Assembly: GCF_030268005.1 (NCBI RefSeq)
Contig: NZ_BRZC01000004.1
Location: 1-64,000, forward strand
Reading direction: 5' to 3'
Source: Microbacterium arabinogalactanolyticum
GTDB taxonomy: Bacteria; Actinomycetota; Actinomycetes; Actinomycetales; Microbacteriaceae
Length of the DNA stretch: 64,000 bases
The translations under genes were made by a program, and so were the position numbers. Position 1 is the first letter of the stretch; each line of letters starts with the position of its first letter. Under the pieces are notes generated by a model. That model was not told the origin of the DNA. It searched no databases and saw nothing but the letters and a program-made list of their open reading frames with translations. Shown here piece after piece: positions 20,069 through 31,101 of this stretch.

Positions 20069-20096
20069 AGATTTATCTCGACATCAAGATAAATCT
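20069..20096. promoter_or_regulatory. 28-bp inverted repeat upstream of aconitase (candidate operator)
   Basis: The arms AGATTTATCT and AGATAAATCT are perfect 10-bp complements around an 8-bp centre (CGACATCA) that adds a GA/TC pair. It is strikingly AT-rich for this genome and lies ~125 bp upstream of acn. A dimeric regulator of aconitase is the natural reading; I cannot name it. Confidence 0.6.
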
Positions 20097-20219
20097 CGGG
20101 CTTTTGCCGAGCGATTCCGCGGAGCACACTGGTAAGGCGAACCTTGCTAGCCGCGGCATCCGGAGGCGAGCAAGATGGAGTCGCCTGTCGCTCCCATCCG
20201 AACAGAAGGAGACGGATCC

Positions 20220-23054
<2,835 letters not shown>

Positions 23055-23066
23055 TCCCGTGACGAG

Positions 23067-23100
23067 AGCGCCCCGCCCGGCTTCGACCGGGCGGGGCGCT
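23067..23100 (+). terminator. Terminator hairpin after acnA
   Basis: AGCGCCCCGCCCGG pairs perfectly over 14 bp with CCGGGCGGGGCGCT around a CTTCGA loop, starting 12 nt after the acnA stop. There is no long T tract. Confidence 0.75.
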
Positions 23101-23238
23101 TCCGCGTCCCCGAGGAGTGCAGAGCCGAACCACCGGTCGCCCGCGCCACGCACCGAACTCCCACCGACTCGGAGATAGACTGGACAGGTTCGCGCGAGCC
23201 CTCCGGCCGCGCAGTCGTCGAGTCGCGGAGGAGCGTCC

Positions 23239-25182
23239 ATGCCGATCCTGCCGAGCATCACCGGTCCCCGGGATCTCGACCGGCTCTCACCCGAACAGCT
23301 CGCTGAGCTGGCGGCGGAGATCCGCACCTTCCTGGTCGAGAACGTGGCCCGCACCGGTGGTCACCTGGGTCCGAACCTCGGCGTCGTCGAGCTGACGATC
23401 GCGCTGCACCGGGTGTTCTCCTCGCCGGAGGACCCGATCATCTTCGACACGGGCCACCAGTCGTATGTGCACAAGCTGCTGACCGGCCGACAGGACTTCT
23501 CGCAGCTGCGCTCCCGTGGCGGCCTCGCCGGCTACCCGCAGCGCTCGGAGAGCGCGCACGACGTGGTGGAGTCCTCGCATGCCTCCAGCTCGCTGAGCTG
23601 GGCGGACGGTGTCTCCCGCGCGCTCACGGCCACCGGACGCGGCGACCGGCATGTGGTCGCGGTCGTCGGCGACGGCGCGCTCACGGGCGGTATGACGTGG
23701 GAGGCTCTGAACAACATCTCCGACGACAACGATCGCAATCTCGTGATCGTCGTCAACGACAACGGACGCTCCTACGCGCCCACCATCGGCGGCATGTCCC
23801 GTTACCTCAACCGCGTGCGCACCGCCGCCGCCTATCGCGACCTGCACCGCAAGTCCGACCGGGTGTTCCGCGCCTTCGGCCCGTTCGGGCGGGCGCTGTT
23901 CCGCGGAGTGCGCGGTGGCACGCACGGCTTCCTCTCCCGCTTCACGAACAACGTCGCGCTGTATTCCAATCTGGACATCAAGTACCTCGGTCCGGTCGAC
24001 GGTCACGACCTGCCCGCTCTGCTGGAGACGCTCCAGCTGGCGAAGGACTTCGGTGCACCTGTGATCGTGCACGTCATCACCGAGAAGGGCCGCGGCTACC
24101 AGCCGGCACTCGACGACGAGGCGGACCAGTTCCATTCCGTCGGACGCATCGATCCGAAGACCGGAGGGGCGCTGGGGAAGTCCTCGGGCCGCTCGTGGAC
24201 CTCGGTGTTCGCCGACGCCCTGGTCGACGTCGGAGGCAGGGACGAGAAGGTCATCGCGATGACCGCCGCCATGCTGCGACCGACGGGCCTGGCGCCGTTC
24301 GCGGAGCGCTATCCGCACCGCGTGTACGACGTGGGCATCGCCGAGCAGCACGCCGTCGCCTCGTCGGCCGGCCTCGCGTTCGGCGGTCTGCACCCCGTGG
24401 TGGCGATCTACGCGACCTTCATGAACCGCGCCTTCGACCAGGTGCTGATGGATGTCGCGCTGCACAAGGCGGGCGTCACGTTCGTGCTGGATCGGGCCGG
24501 TGTCACCGGGCCTGACGGCCCGAGTCACCACGGGATCTGGGATCTGGCGATGCTGCAGCTGGTCCCGGGCATCCGCATCGCGGCCCCTCGGGACGCGGCG
24601 CGTCTGCAGGAGGTGCTCGACGAGGCTGTGGCCGTCGACGACGCGCCCACGGTGATCCGCTACCCGAAGGGGTCCGTACCGGATGACATCCCCGCCGTCG
24701 AACGACTGGCGGACGGGGTCGACGTGCTCTCCCGCGACGAGACCGAGGACGTGCTCCTGGTGGGAATCGGGCCCTTCACCGAGCTCGCCCTCGACGTCGC
24801 CGCCCGCCTGCGCGCGCAGGGGATCGGCGCCACCGTGATCGACCCGCGCTGGGCGATCCCGGTGCAGCCGTCGATCCTGGAGCTGGCGGCGCGTCACCGC
24901 CTGGTGATCACTCTCGAGGACGGCATCCGCGTGGGCGGCGTCGGCACTCGGGTGCGTCAGGTGCTGCGTGAGGCGGGGATCGACACCGCCGTCGACGAGC
25001 TCGGCGTGCCGGACGAGTTCATCGCGCACGCGTCGCGCGAGCAGGTGCTGCAGGATGCCGGCCTCACGGCCGCGAAGATCGCGCAGGACGTCGTCGCACA
25101 GGTGCTCGGCAAGCGGGTCCCGATGGCGCGCCAGACCGGTGAGACCGGTGCGATCGAGCTGCCGATCCATCACCGCAGCTGA
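23239..25182 (+). CDS. dxs: 1-deoxy-D-xylulose-5-phosphate synthase
   Basis: The 647-residue thiamine-diphosphate enzyme condenses pyruvate and glyceraldehyde 3-phosphate in the MEP isoprenoid pathway. It shows GGHLGPNLGVVELTIALH (His and ThDP pocket), the GDG...N ThDP/Mg motif in GDGALTGGMTWEALNN, and the transketolase pyrimidine-domain YDVGIAEQHAV with its ThDP-activating Glu. DRAGVTGPDGPSHHG is also present. Length is normal. The ATG follows GGAGGAG. Confidence 0.96.
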   Translation: MPILPSITGPRDLDRLSPEQLAELAAEIRTFLVENVARTGGHLGPNLGVVELTIALHRVFSSPEDPIIFDTGHQSYVHKLLTGRQDFSQLRSRGGLAGYPQRSESAHDVVESSHASSSLSWADGVSRALTATGRGDRHVVAVVGDGALTGGMTWEALNNISDDNDRNLVIVVNDNGRSYAPTIGGMSRYLNRVRTAAAYRDLHRKSDRVFRAFGPFGRALFRGVRGGTHGFLSRFTNNVALYSNLDIKYLGPVDGHDLPALLETLQLAKDFGAPVIVHVITEKGRGYQPALDDEADQFHSVGRIDPKTGGALGKSSGRSWTSVFADALVDVGGRDEKVIAMTAAMLRPTGLAPFAERYPHRVYDVGIAEQHAVASSAGLAFGGLHPVVAIYATFMNRAFDQVLMDVALHKAGVTFVLDRAGVTGPDGPSHHGIWDLAMLQLVPGIRIAAPRDAARLQEVLDEAVAVDDAPTVIRYPKGSVPDDIPAVERLADGVDVLSRDETEDVLLVGIGPFTELALDVAARLRAQGIGATVIDPRWAIPVQPSILELAARHRLVITLEDGIRVGGVGTRVRQVLREAGIDTAVDELGVPDEFIAHASREQVLQDAGLTAAKIAQDVVAQVLGKRVPMARQTGETGAIELPIHHRS

Positions 25183-25185
25183 GCC

Positions 25186-25794
25186 TCAGGCCTCCAGAGC
25201 CCCGTCCTCCACGGTGGCATCACGATCGACGCGCGCCTGGATGCGCCTCGCTGTGCGCCGGCCGCTGTCCCACCGGCGCGCGTTGCGCGCGGTGGCGGCC
25301 CAGCCCAGGACATTGGATGCGGCAGTGAGAGCCGCGGCGATCCCGGTGTATCCGGCGAACACCGGCAGCGGAGCCGCGGAGTCGGTCCAGAAGGCGAAGC
25401 AGAACTGCAGCACCACGATGGTCAGCATGCCGATGATCGCGCCAGAGGCCGCGTGGACGCCTGCGTGCAGCCAGAGCGAACGCCTGGCGCGCAGGCTCCA
25501 CGCGACTCTGCGGACAGCCGGCGCCGCGATCAGGGTCGCGATTCCGGAGATCGGTGCCGCGACCAGCAGGGAGATGAACAGCGCGGGGACCAGAAGCCCC
25601 AGCGAGGAGAAGCCGGAGGAGCCACCGCGTATCGAGGCCATGACATCGGGGACGACGGCGATGACCACCTCCGTCACCCCCAGCAGTCCGAGGAAGAAGA
25701 GCCAGGACGACACCGCCCCCATCACGAACTCGTCCCGCGTGAACGCCATCGGCTGATCGGGAGTGCGCGGCGACAGCGTTCCCGCCGCGCTCAT
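25186..25794 (-). CDS. Predicted four-helix membrane protein, unknown function
   Basis: The 202-residue protein has about four hydrophobic segments (~residues 25-50, 65-90, 108-135, 140-160) and a basic C-terminus. I do not recognise a family. It overlaps the TetR gene upstream by 4 nt (ATGA), so it is the likely second gene of a regulator-membrane protein operon. Its stop lies 3 nt from the convergent dxs stop. Confidence 0.6.
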   Translation of the reverse strand: MSAAGTLSPRTPDQPMAFTRDEFVMGAVSSWLFFLGLLGVTEVVIAVVPDVMASIRGGSSGFSSLGLLVPALFISLLVAAPISGIATLIAAPAVRRVAWSLRARRSLWLHAGVHAASGAIIGMLTIVVLQFCFAFWTDSAAPLPVFAGYTGIAAALTAASNVLGWAATARNARRWDSGRRTARRIQARVDRDATVEDGALEA

Positions 25795-26459
25795 GCCCGC
25801 ACCTCCGCGATCTGGTCGAGCAGGTCGCGTGCGACTCCGCGCACGCCAGGGACGCGTAGGAACGGCAGGGCCACCGCGAGCAGCTTCAGGGCGGTGTCCA
25901 GCAGGCGGCGAGTCCGGGTGTGGTCGTCCTCGTCATAGGTCCAGCGCACGATGAGTCCGAGGAAGGCGACGAAGAGGGCTTCCGGGAGCCGCTTCGCGAT
26001 GTCCTCCGGCAGTCGGTGCTCGGCTCCGTCCACCGCGCGACGGAAGAGGCCGATCGTCATCTCCCGCGCGCCGGTCGACTCGCGCGCCAGCGGGTTGATG
26101 GGGGAGTCCGGAGCGATCATGGCGCTGAGGAAGCCCGGTGCCACGCGCTGATACGGCTCGAGCGTCGCGAGGCCGGTGTCGAAGACGATCCGCAGGCGGT
26201 CGACCAGGCCCGTGACCCCCTCCAGCAGCGGGACGGCGACGCGTGCGTGATCCTGCTGCACCTGCTCGTACAGCTCCTGCACCAGGTGCGTCTTCGAGGG
26301 GAAGTAGTAATACGCGTTCCCGACTGACACCCCGGCTTCCCTGGCGATCAGCCGGATCGTGGTGTCGGGGTAGCCGCGTTCGATGAAGGAGTCGATCGCG
26401 GCTGCCCGGATGCGGGCTCGCGTCTGCTCGGCCTTCGGAGTGAGCTCAGAACTGAACAT
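25791..26459 (-). CDS. TetR family transcriptional regulator
   Basis: The 222-residue protein has an N-terminal TetR helix-turn-helix (TIRLIAREAGVSVGNAYYYFPSK, ~residues 35-57) and a divergent ligand domain. I chose ATG 26459 because a TAGTAT box lies exactly 6 nt upstream; the in-frame TTG two codons earlier is less likely. A perfect palindrome covers the start codon, which suggests autorepression. The downstream membrane protein gene is a probable target. Ligand unknown. Confidence 0.8.
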   Translation of the reverse strand: MFSSELTPKAEQTRARIRAAAIDSFIERGYPDTTIRLIAREAGVSVGNAYYYFPSKTHLVQELYEQVQQDHARVAVPLLEGVTGLVDRLRIVFDTGLATLEPYQRVAPGFLSAMIAPDSPINPLARESTGAREMTIGLFRRAVDGAEHRLPEDIAKRLPEALFVAFLGLIVRWTYDEDDHTRTRRLLDTALKLLAVALPFLRVPGVRGVARDLLDQIAEVRA

Positions 26460-26464
26460 GTTCA
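26453..26464. promoter_or_regulatory. Palindromic operator over the TetR start codon
   Basis: TGAACATGTTCA is a perfect 12-bp palindrome spanning the ATG and lying next to the TAGTAT -10 box (26466-26471, minus strand). Binding here would block initiation, as expected for an autoregulated TetR repressor. Confidence 0.5.
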
Positions 26465-26503
26465 AATACTAGCGCCGACGGAGGGCGAAGACGAGGCGCG
26501 TCG

Positions 26504-27949
26504 TCAGTCGAGTTCGTCGAGCGTCCGCGCGACGAGATCGGCGACCGACGGGAGTACTCGTGCTCGCTCATCCGGAACCAGGCCCACGCGGGTCCTCCGG
26601 TCGAGGACGTCATCAGTCGTCATGGCGCCCTGAGTGCGCACGGCATCCGTGACCTCGGCCGCGCTGAGAGTCAGGCCCTCCACCAGCGGAGGCGCGGCCT
26701 CAACAGGGGAGAAGGATGCCAGTCGCAGGGTGGCCGTGCGGCTGGGCGGGGCGGTCAGGCCGCGCATGCGCACAGCCAGGTCCACGGCGTCCTGAGCCAT
26801 CCGGCGATATGTGGTGAGCTTGCCGCCCAACACCGAGACGAAGCCGTCGTCGGACGCGGTGACGAGATGTCTGCGGGACACGTCGGCCGTGCTCCCGCCG
26901 CCGCTGTCCACCAGGGGGCGCAGCCCGGCGAACGCACCGAGCACCTGCCCCCGGTCGACCGGCGTCTGCAGCACGCGATTCAGGCTCTCGAGCAGGAACG
27001 CGATCTCCGGCTCCGTGGGCTGCGCGACGCGCGGCACGTCCCCCGGCGCGTCCTCGTCGGTGAGTCCTACATAGACGCGTCCGCCCGGCTGCGGAAGAGC
27101 GAACACGTACCGGCTGACGGAGCCGACGTGCGGGATGGTCAGGGCCGCGCGCGGATGCCCGAGATCCGAGCCGTCGACCACGATGTGCGTCCCGCGGCTG
27201 GGACGCACCGTGATCGCGTCGTCGAGCGAACCGGCCCATACGCCCGTGGCGTTGATGACGCTGCGTGCGCGGATCGTCAGCCGCTCGCCGGTGAGCACGT
27301 CGTCGGCGTCCGCTCCGTCGGCGCGCAACCGTAGTGCGCGAACCCGGGTGAGGATGCTCGCGCCCAGGGCCGCGGCGGTCCGAGCCACCGCGATCACCAG
27401 GCGCGCGTCGTCGGCGAGCTGTCCGTCATGCGTGATCATTCCCCCGCGCAGACGGTGCGCGTCCAGGCCCGGCACCAGCGCGAGCGCGGTGCGGGCCGAT
27501 GCCGGGCGAGGGCCCGGGAGGATGCGTCCCGGCGTGCGCGCCTGCAGCCGCAGCAGGTCGCCCATGGCCATTCCCGCGGCGCCCGCGACACGCTGACGCA
27601 GCGAGACCGCGGGGGAGAAGGGGAGCAGCTGCGGCAGCGGGCGGATCAGGTGCGGGGCGATCGCCGTCATCAGCAGATGGCGTTCCCTGGCGCTCTCCTG
27701 TGCTGTCGCGATGTCGCCCGTGGCGAGATAGCGAAGTCCGCCGTGCACCAGCTTGGAGCTGAACCGGCTGGTGCCGAACGCGAGATCCTCCGCCTCGATG
27801 AGCAGCACGCTCAGGCCGCGGGATGCGGCATCCAGCGCGGTGCCGGTCCCGGTGATCCCGCCGCCCACCACGAGCACGTCGACGGTGTCGACTGCCGCGC
27901 GGTCGAGCTCTGCGCGGCGGCGCGCCGCGGTGAGATCGGGCGAGCTCAT
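26504..27949 (-). CDS. glpD: Glycerol-3-phosphate dehydrogenase (FAD-dependent)
   Basis: The 481-residue flavoprotein oxidises glycerol 3-phosphate to dihydroxyacetone phosphate and passes electrons to quinone. It has VLVVGGGITGTGTALDAASRG (FAD) and the family-diagnostic SSKLVHGGLRYL. GVWAGSLDDA follows, as does VLGGKLTTYRRMAQDAV. It is shorter than ~560-residue GlpD because of a short C-terminal domain, which resembles actinobacterial GlpD1. The ATG overlaps the TetR stop (ATGA). Pairing with the divergent AGPS-like gene suggests supply of DHAP for lipid synthesis. Confidence 0.88.
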   Translation of the reverse strand: MSSPDLTAARRRAELDRAAVDTVDVLVVGGGITGTGTALDAASRGLSVLLIEAEDLAFGTSRFSSKLVHGGLRYLATGDIATAQESARERHLLMTAIAPHLIRPLPQLLPFSPAVSLRQRVAGAAGMAMGDLLRLQARTPGRILPGPRPASARTALALVPGLDAHRLRGGMITHDGQLADDARLVIAVARTAAALGASILTRVRALRLRADGADADDVLTGERLTIRARSVINATGVWAGSLDDAITVRPSRGTHIVVDGSDLGHPRAALTIPHVGSVSRYVFALPQPGGRVYVGLTDEDAPGDVPRVAQPTEPEIAFLLESLNRVLQTPVDRGQVLGAFAGLRPLVDSGGGSTADVSRRHLVTASDDGFVSVLGGKLTTYRRMAQDAVDLAVRMRGLTAPPSRTATLRLASFSPVEAAPPLVEGLTLSAAEVTDAVRTQGAMTTDDVLDRRTRVGLVPDERARVLPSVADLVARTLDELD

Positions 27950-28539
27950 GGTCGCAACAGCCCGTCCAGCGCGGCGCGCAGCTCGCGTTCCCACGCGGCG
28001 TCGTCGATGAGCTCGCTCACCGTGCCGTGCGAGAGGATCGCCGACTGCGCGATGAGGAGCAGCATGACTCCGATGTGCTGCGGGTCGCCGTCGCGCACCG
28101 TGCCGCCCGCCTGAGCCGCACCGATCGAGGCGGCCATCCGCTGCAGGATGGCCTGCTGGCTGGCCCCGAACCGGTGCAGGGTGTAACGGGTGAAGACCTC
28201 GGGTTCGCGAGCGAGCAGCGCCGAGTACAGCGGGTCGGTCTGGAACGCCGCCGAGAAGCGGAGCACGTCGTCGACGATTCCCTCGCGCGTCTGCGCGAGC
28301 GGGAGGCGCTCGAGCAGCGTCACGACGCGGTGCAGCAGAGCGGCACGGACGACCTCATCCGCGCCGGTCCAATTGCGATAGATCGTCGGCCTGCTCACGC
28401 CCGCCTCGCGAGCCAGCTCGGCGATCGTGAGGCCACCGACGCCGCGCTGCGCGATCAGCTGCTCCGCGGCACCGAGGATGCGCAACTGCGTCGCATCCCA
28501 CTGCGGCGGGTTCCGGTGTGATGATTGACGATTTTCCAC
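27946..28539 (-). CDS. TetR family transcriptional regulator upstream of glpD
   Basis: The 197-residue protein has the helix-turn-helix LTIAELAREAGVSRPTIYRNW at ~residues 36-56 and a C-terminal ligand domain. The GTG start lies inside a 17-bp inverted repeat shared with the divergent flavoprotein gene, so it probably controls both itself with glpD and the opposite operon. The effector is unknown; a lipid or acyl-CoA is plausible. Confidence 0.82.
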   Translation of the reverse strand: MENRQSSHRNPPQWDATQLRILGAAEQLIAQRGVGGLTIAELAREAGVSRPTIYRNWTGADEVVRAALLHRVVTLLERLPLAQTREGIVDDVLRFSAAFQTDPLYSALLAREPEVFTRYTLHRFGASQQAILQRMAASIGAAQAGGTVRDGDPQHIGVMLLLIAQSAILSHGTVSELIDDAAWERELRAALDGLLRP

Positions 28540-28554
28540 AATGTGTCACACTGT
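28538..28554. promoter_or_regulatory. Inverted repeat operator between divergent tetR and flavoprotein gene
   Basis: ACAATGTG-T-CACACTGT has 7 of 8 paired positions. It fills most of the 20-bp space between the two start codons and overlaps a TACAGT -10-like box for the tetR side. Confidence 0.55.
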
Positions 28555-28559
28555 AACGC

Positions 28560-30185
28560 ATGGATGTCGAGGACGACAGGGCGGGTTCGCCGCAGGAGAT
28601 GCGCTGGGACGGCTGGGGCGACCCCGAACGGGCCACCGACCTGCCTCGTGCGGTGCGGGCCCTCCTGCCGCTCATGCTGGGGCGCGTGCGTCGGCCGGAT
28701 CCCGCACCGGCGATCGGCGCCGTCGAGGTCGCTGCCTCGCGACTCACCGGGGAGGACATCGACGTGCTCGGAGCCGTCGTCGGCGCTGATCGGGTGCTGA
28801 CCGACGCGGAGACCCGCATCCGGCGCTCGGGCGGGAAGTCGACGCCCGATCTGCTGCACCGTCGCGCTGCGCGCCAGGAGGCCCCGGATGCGGTCGTGCG
28901 ACCGACCGACCACGATCAGGTGCGCGAGACGCTGCGCACCGCCGCCGAGCGCGATCTCGCGGTGGTCCCGTTCGGAGGCGGCACCAGTGTCGTCGGCGGA
29001 GTGGATCCCGTCGCCGGCGCGCACCGCGCCGTGATCGCCCTGGATCTCGCACTGCTGTCAGGTCTGATCCGTCTCGACGAGGTCAGCGGAGAGGCGGTGC
29101 TGCGCGCCGGTACGCGTGCACCGGAGGCCGAGCGCCTGCTCGCCGCGCACGGCTTCGAACTCGGGCACTACCCGCAGAGCTTCCGCTACGCCACCGTCGG
29201 CGGTTTCGCGGCCGCGCGCTCATCCGGGCAGAACTCGGCCGGTTACGGCCGCTTCGACGCCATGGTGACGGGCATCCGCATGGCCACCCCGACCGGCGAC
29301 CTGGACCTCGGGCGTGCACCGGGCTCCGCCGCCGGCCCGGACCTGACCCGCCTGCTGCTCGGGTCGGAGGGCGCCTTCGGGGTGATCACGGAGGTGCGCG
29401 TGCGCGTGCACCGGACTCCGCAGGAGCGCATCGTGGAGTCGTGGACCTTCCCGGACTTCGTGACCGGGGTCGACGCGCTGCGGCAGGTCGTGCAGCGTGG
29501 TGGGTCACCGACCGTCATCCGCCTCTCGGACGAGGCCGAGACCGGTGTGAGCCTCGCGCAGCTCGGCCGGATCGGGAAGGTGCTCGCGAAGGGCGCCAGC
29601 GCCGTCACCGTGTTCGAGGGCGAGGACGCTGAGAGACGCCGTGAGCGCACGGCGGCGCTCATCGCGGAGGCAGGCGGCTCCAGCACCGGCCGCGGCGATG
29701 CAGAGGAGTGGATGCGCACGCGCTTCGACGGTCCCTATCTCCGCGACGCCCTGCTCGACGCGGGGGTGTTCTGCGAGACGCTGGAGACGGCGACGACGTG
29801 GTCGAACCTGCACCCTCTGCGCGCGGCGGTGACCGCCGCGCTCAAGGACGGATTCTCGGATGCCGGGGCGAAGAGCTTCGTGATGTGCCATGTCTCGCAC
29901 GTGTACCCGACGGGCGCCTCGCTGTACTTCACGGTGCTCGCCGGGCTCAAGGGCGAGCAGCTCGGCGTGTGGGATGCGGTGAAGCATCGCGTCGGGGATG
30001 CGATCGTGGCTGCCGGCGGCACGATCACGCACCACCATGCCGTCGGACGCGACCACGCGCCGTGGCTGGTGGACGAGATCGGCGAGACCGGCATCCGCAT
30101 CCTTCGCGCCGTCAAGCGCGAACTGGATCCGCAGGGGATCATGAACCCCGGCGTGCTCGTCCCCGCGGAACGCTCCGGTGCCTGA
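28560..30185 (+). CDS. FAD-linked oxidase of the alkyl-DHAP synthase (AGPS)-like family
   Basis: The 541-residue flavoprotein has a VAO/PCMH-type FAD domain (DAVVRPTDHDQVRETLRTAAE, VVPFGGGTSVVGGV, TVGGFAAARSSGQNSAGYGRF). Its C-terminal domain carries HHHAVGRDHAPWL, the His-rich motif typical of AGPS homologues, and LDPQGIMNPG. Known AGPS exchanges the acyl chain of acyl-DHAP for a fatty alcohol. The bacterial homologues are poorly defined, so ether-lipid synthesis is only a suggestion. It is divergent from tetR-glpD and overlaps a lipid kinase gene. As I recall, M. tuberculosis Rv2249c-Rv2252 has the same gene set. Confidence 0.78.
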   Translation: MDVEDDRAGSPQEMRWDGWGDPERATDLPRAVRALLPLMLGRVRRPDPAPAIGAVEVAASRLTGEDIDVLGAVVGADRVLTDAETRIRRSGGKSTPDLLHRRAARQEAPDAVVRPTDHDQVRETLRTAAERDLAVVPFGGGTSVVGGVDPVAGAHRAVIALDLALLSGLIRLDEVSGEAVLRAGTRAPEAERLLAAHGFELGHYPQSFRYATVGGFAAARSSGQNSAGYGRFDAMVTGIRMATPTGDLDLGRAPGSAAGPDLTRLLLGSEGAFGVITEVRVRVHRTPQERIVESWTFPDFVTGVDALRQVVQRGGSPTVIRLSDEAETGVSLAQLGRIGKVLAKGASAVTVFEGEDAERRRERTAALIAEAGGSSTGRGDAEEWMRTRFDGPYLRDALLDAGVFCETLETATTWSNLHPLRAAVTAALKDGFSDAGAKSFVMCHVSHVYPTGASLYFTVLAGLKGEQLGVWDAVKHRVGDAIVAAGGTITHHHAVGRDHAPWLVDEIGETGIRILRAVKRELDPQGIMNPGVLVPAERSGA

Positions 30186-31080
30186 ACCCGTGCGTCTCGC
30201 GATGATCGTCAACCCGCGCGCCGGCAAGGGGCGCGGCGCTCGCGCTGCCGCCGTCGCCGAGCGGATGCTGCGGGACTCCGGCGCCGTCGTGTCGGTGCTG
30301 GCAGGCGACACCGCCGCGCAGACCCGCGCGCTCGCGCACCGGGCCGTGCACGAGCATCCCGACGGCGTGGTCGTCGTGGGCGGCGACGGGACCCTCACCG
30401 GCATCATCGACGTTCTCGCCGATGCCGACGTGCCGGTGACGCTCGTGCCCGCCGGCACGGGGAACGACCTCGCTCGCGCGCTCGGCATCCCCACCGGCGA
30501 TCCTGCCGCAGCGGCGTCAGCGGCAGTCCACGGTGACCCGCGTCGCATCGACCTCGGCAGCATCGCCTCGCAGGGGGAGAGCCGGGCGTTCCTCACGATC
30601 GCCGCCCTCGGCTTCGACGCCAAGGTCAGTGAGCGCACCAACACGCTGCGGCATCCCCGCGGCCCGCTGCGGTACTACCTCGCGCTGGTGATCGAACTGC
30701 TGCGGCTGCGACCCACCGACTTCCGGGTGCGCGTCGACGGCGGAGAGGAGCAGTCGATTCCCGGCACGCTGCTCGCCGTCGGCAACACCTCCAGCTACGG
30801 GGGAGGGATGCCGATCTGCGTCGGCGCCCGGCCCGATGACGGAGCGCTCGACCTCGTGCACGTCGCACCGCTCGGCCGCCTGCGGCTGCTGACCGTGTTC
30901 CCGCTGCTGCTGCGCGGCACCCACCTGTCACGACCGGAGGTGCGGCACCGGCAGGCGACACGCGTGCAGGTGTCGGCTCCCGACCTGGTGGTCTACGCCG
31001 ACGGCGAGCGCGTCGGCGCGGGTGAGTGCGTGATCGGCATCCGACCCGGTGCCGTGACCATGATGGTGCCGCGACGATGA
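30178..31080 (+). CDS. Diacylglycerol kinase family lipid kinase
   Basis: The 300-residue protein has the DAGK catalytic domain: MIVNPRAGKGRGA (phosphate loop), VVVGGDGTLTGIID (GGDGT motif) and VPAGTGNDLARALGIP. The C-terminal beta-sandwich includes LLAVGNTSSYGGGMPICVGA. It phosphorylates a lipid hydroxyl, probably diacylglycerol. The GTG start overlaps the flavoprotein gene by 8 nt. It could alternatively phosphorylate a sphingoid or ether-lipid substrate; the operon favours glycerolipid. Confidence 0.86.
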   Translation: MPEPVRLAMIVNPRAGKGRGARAAAVAERMLRDSGAVVSVLAGDTAAQTRALAHRAVHEHPDGVVVVGGDGTLTGIIDVLADADVPVTLVPAGTGNDLARALGIPTGDPAAAASAAVHGDPRRIDLGSIASQGESRAFLTIAALGFDAKVSERTNTLRHPRGPLRYYLALVIELLRLRPTDFRVRVDGGEEQSIPGTLLAVGNTSSYGGGMPICVGARPDDGALDLVHVAPLGRLRLLTVFPLLLRGTHLSRPEVRHRQATRVQVSAPDLVVYADGERVGAGECVIGIRPGAVTMMVPRR

Positions 31081-31101
31081 GGACTCCGAAGGGATGAACG
31101 G

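Noticed and set aside
20131-20149. Possible DtxR/IdeR iron box (AAGGCGAACCTT) upstream of acnA
   Set aside because: It matches the 19-bp consensus at only about half the positions. Iron control of aconitase is plausible biologically, but this site is too weak to call.
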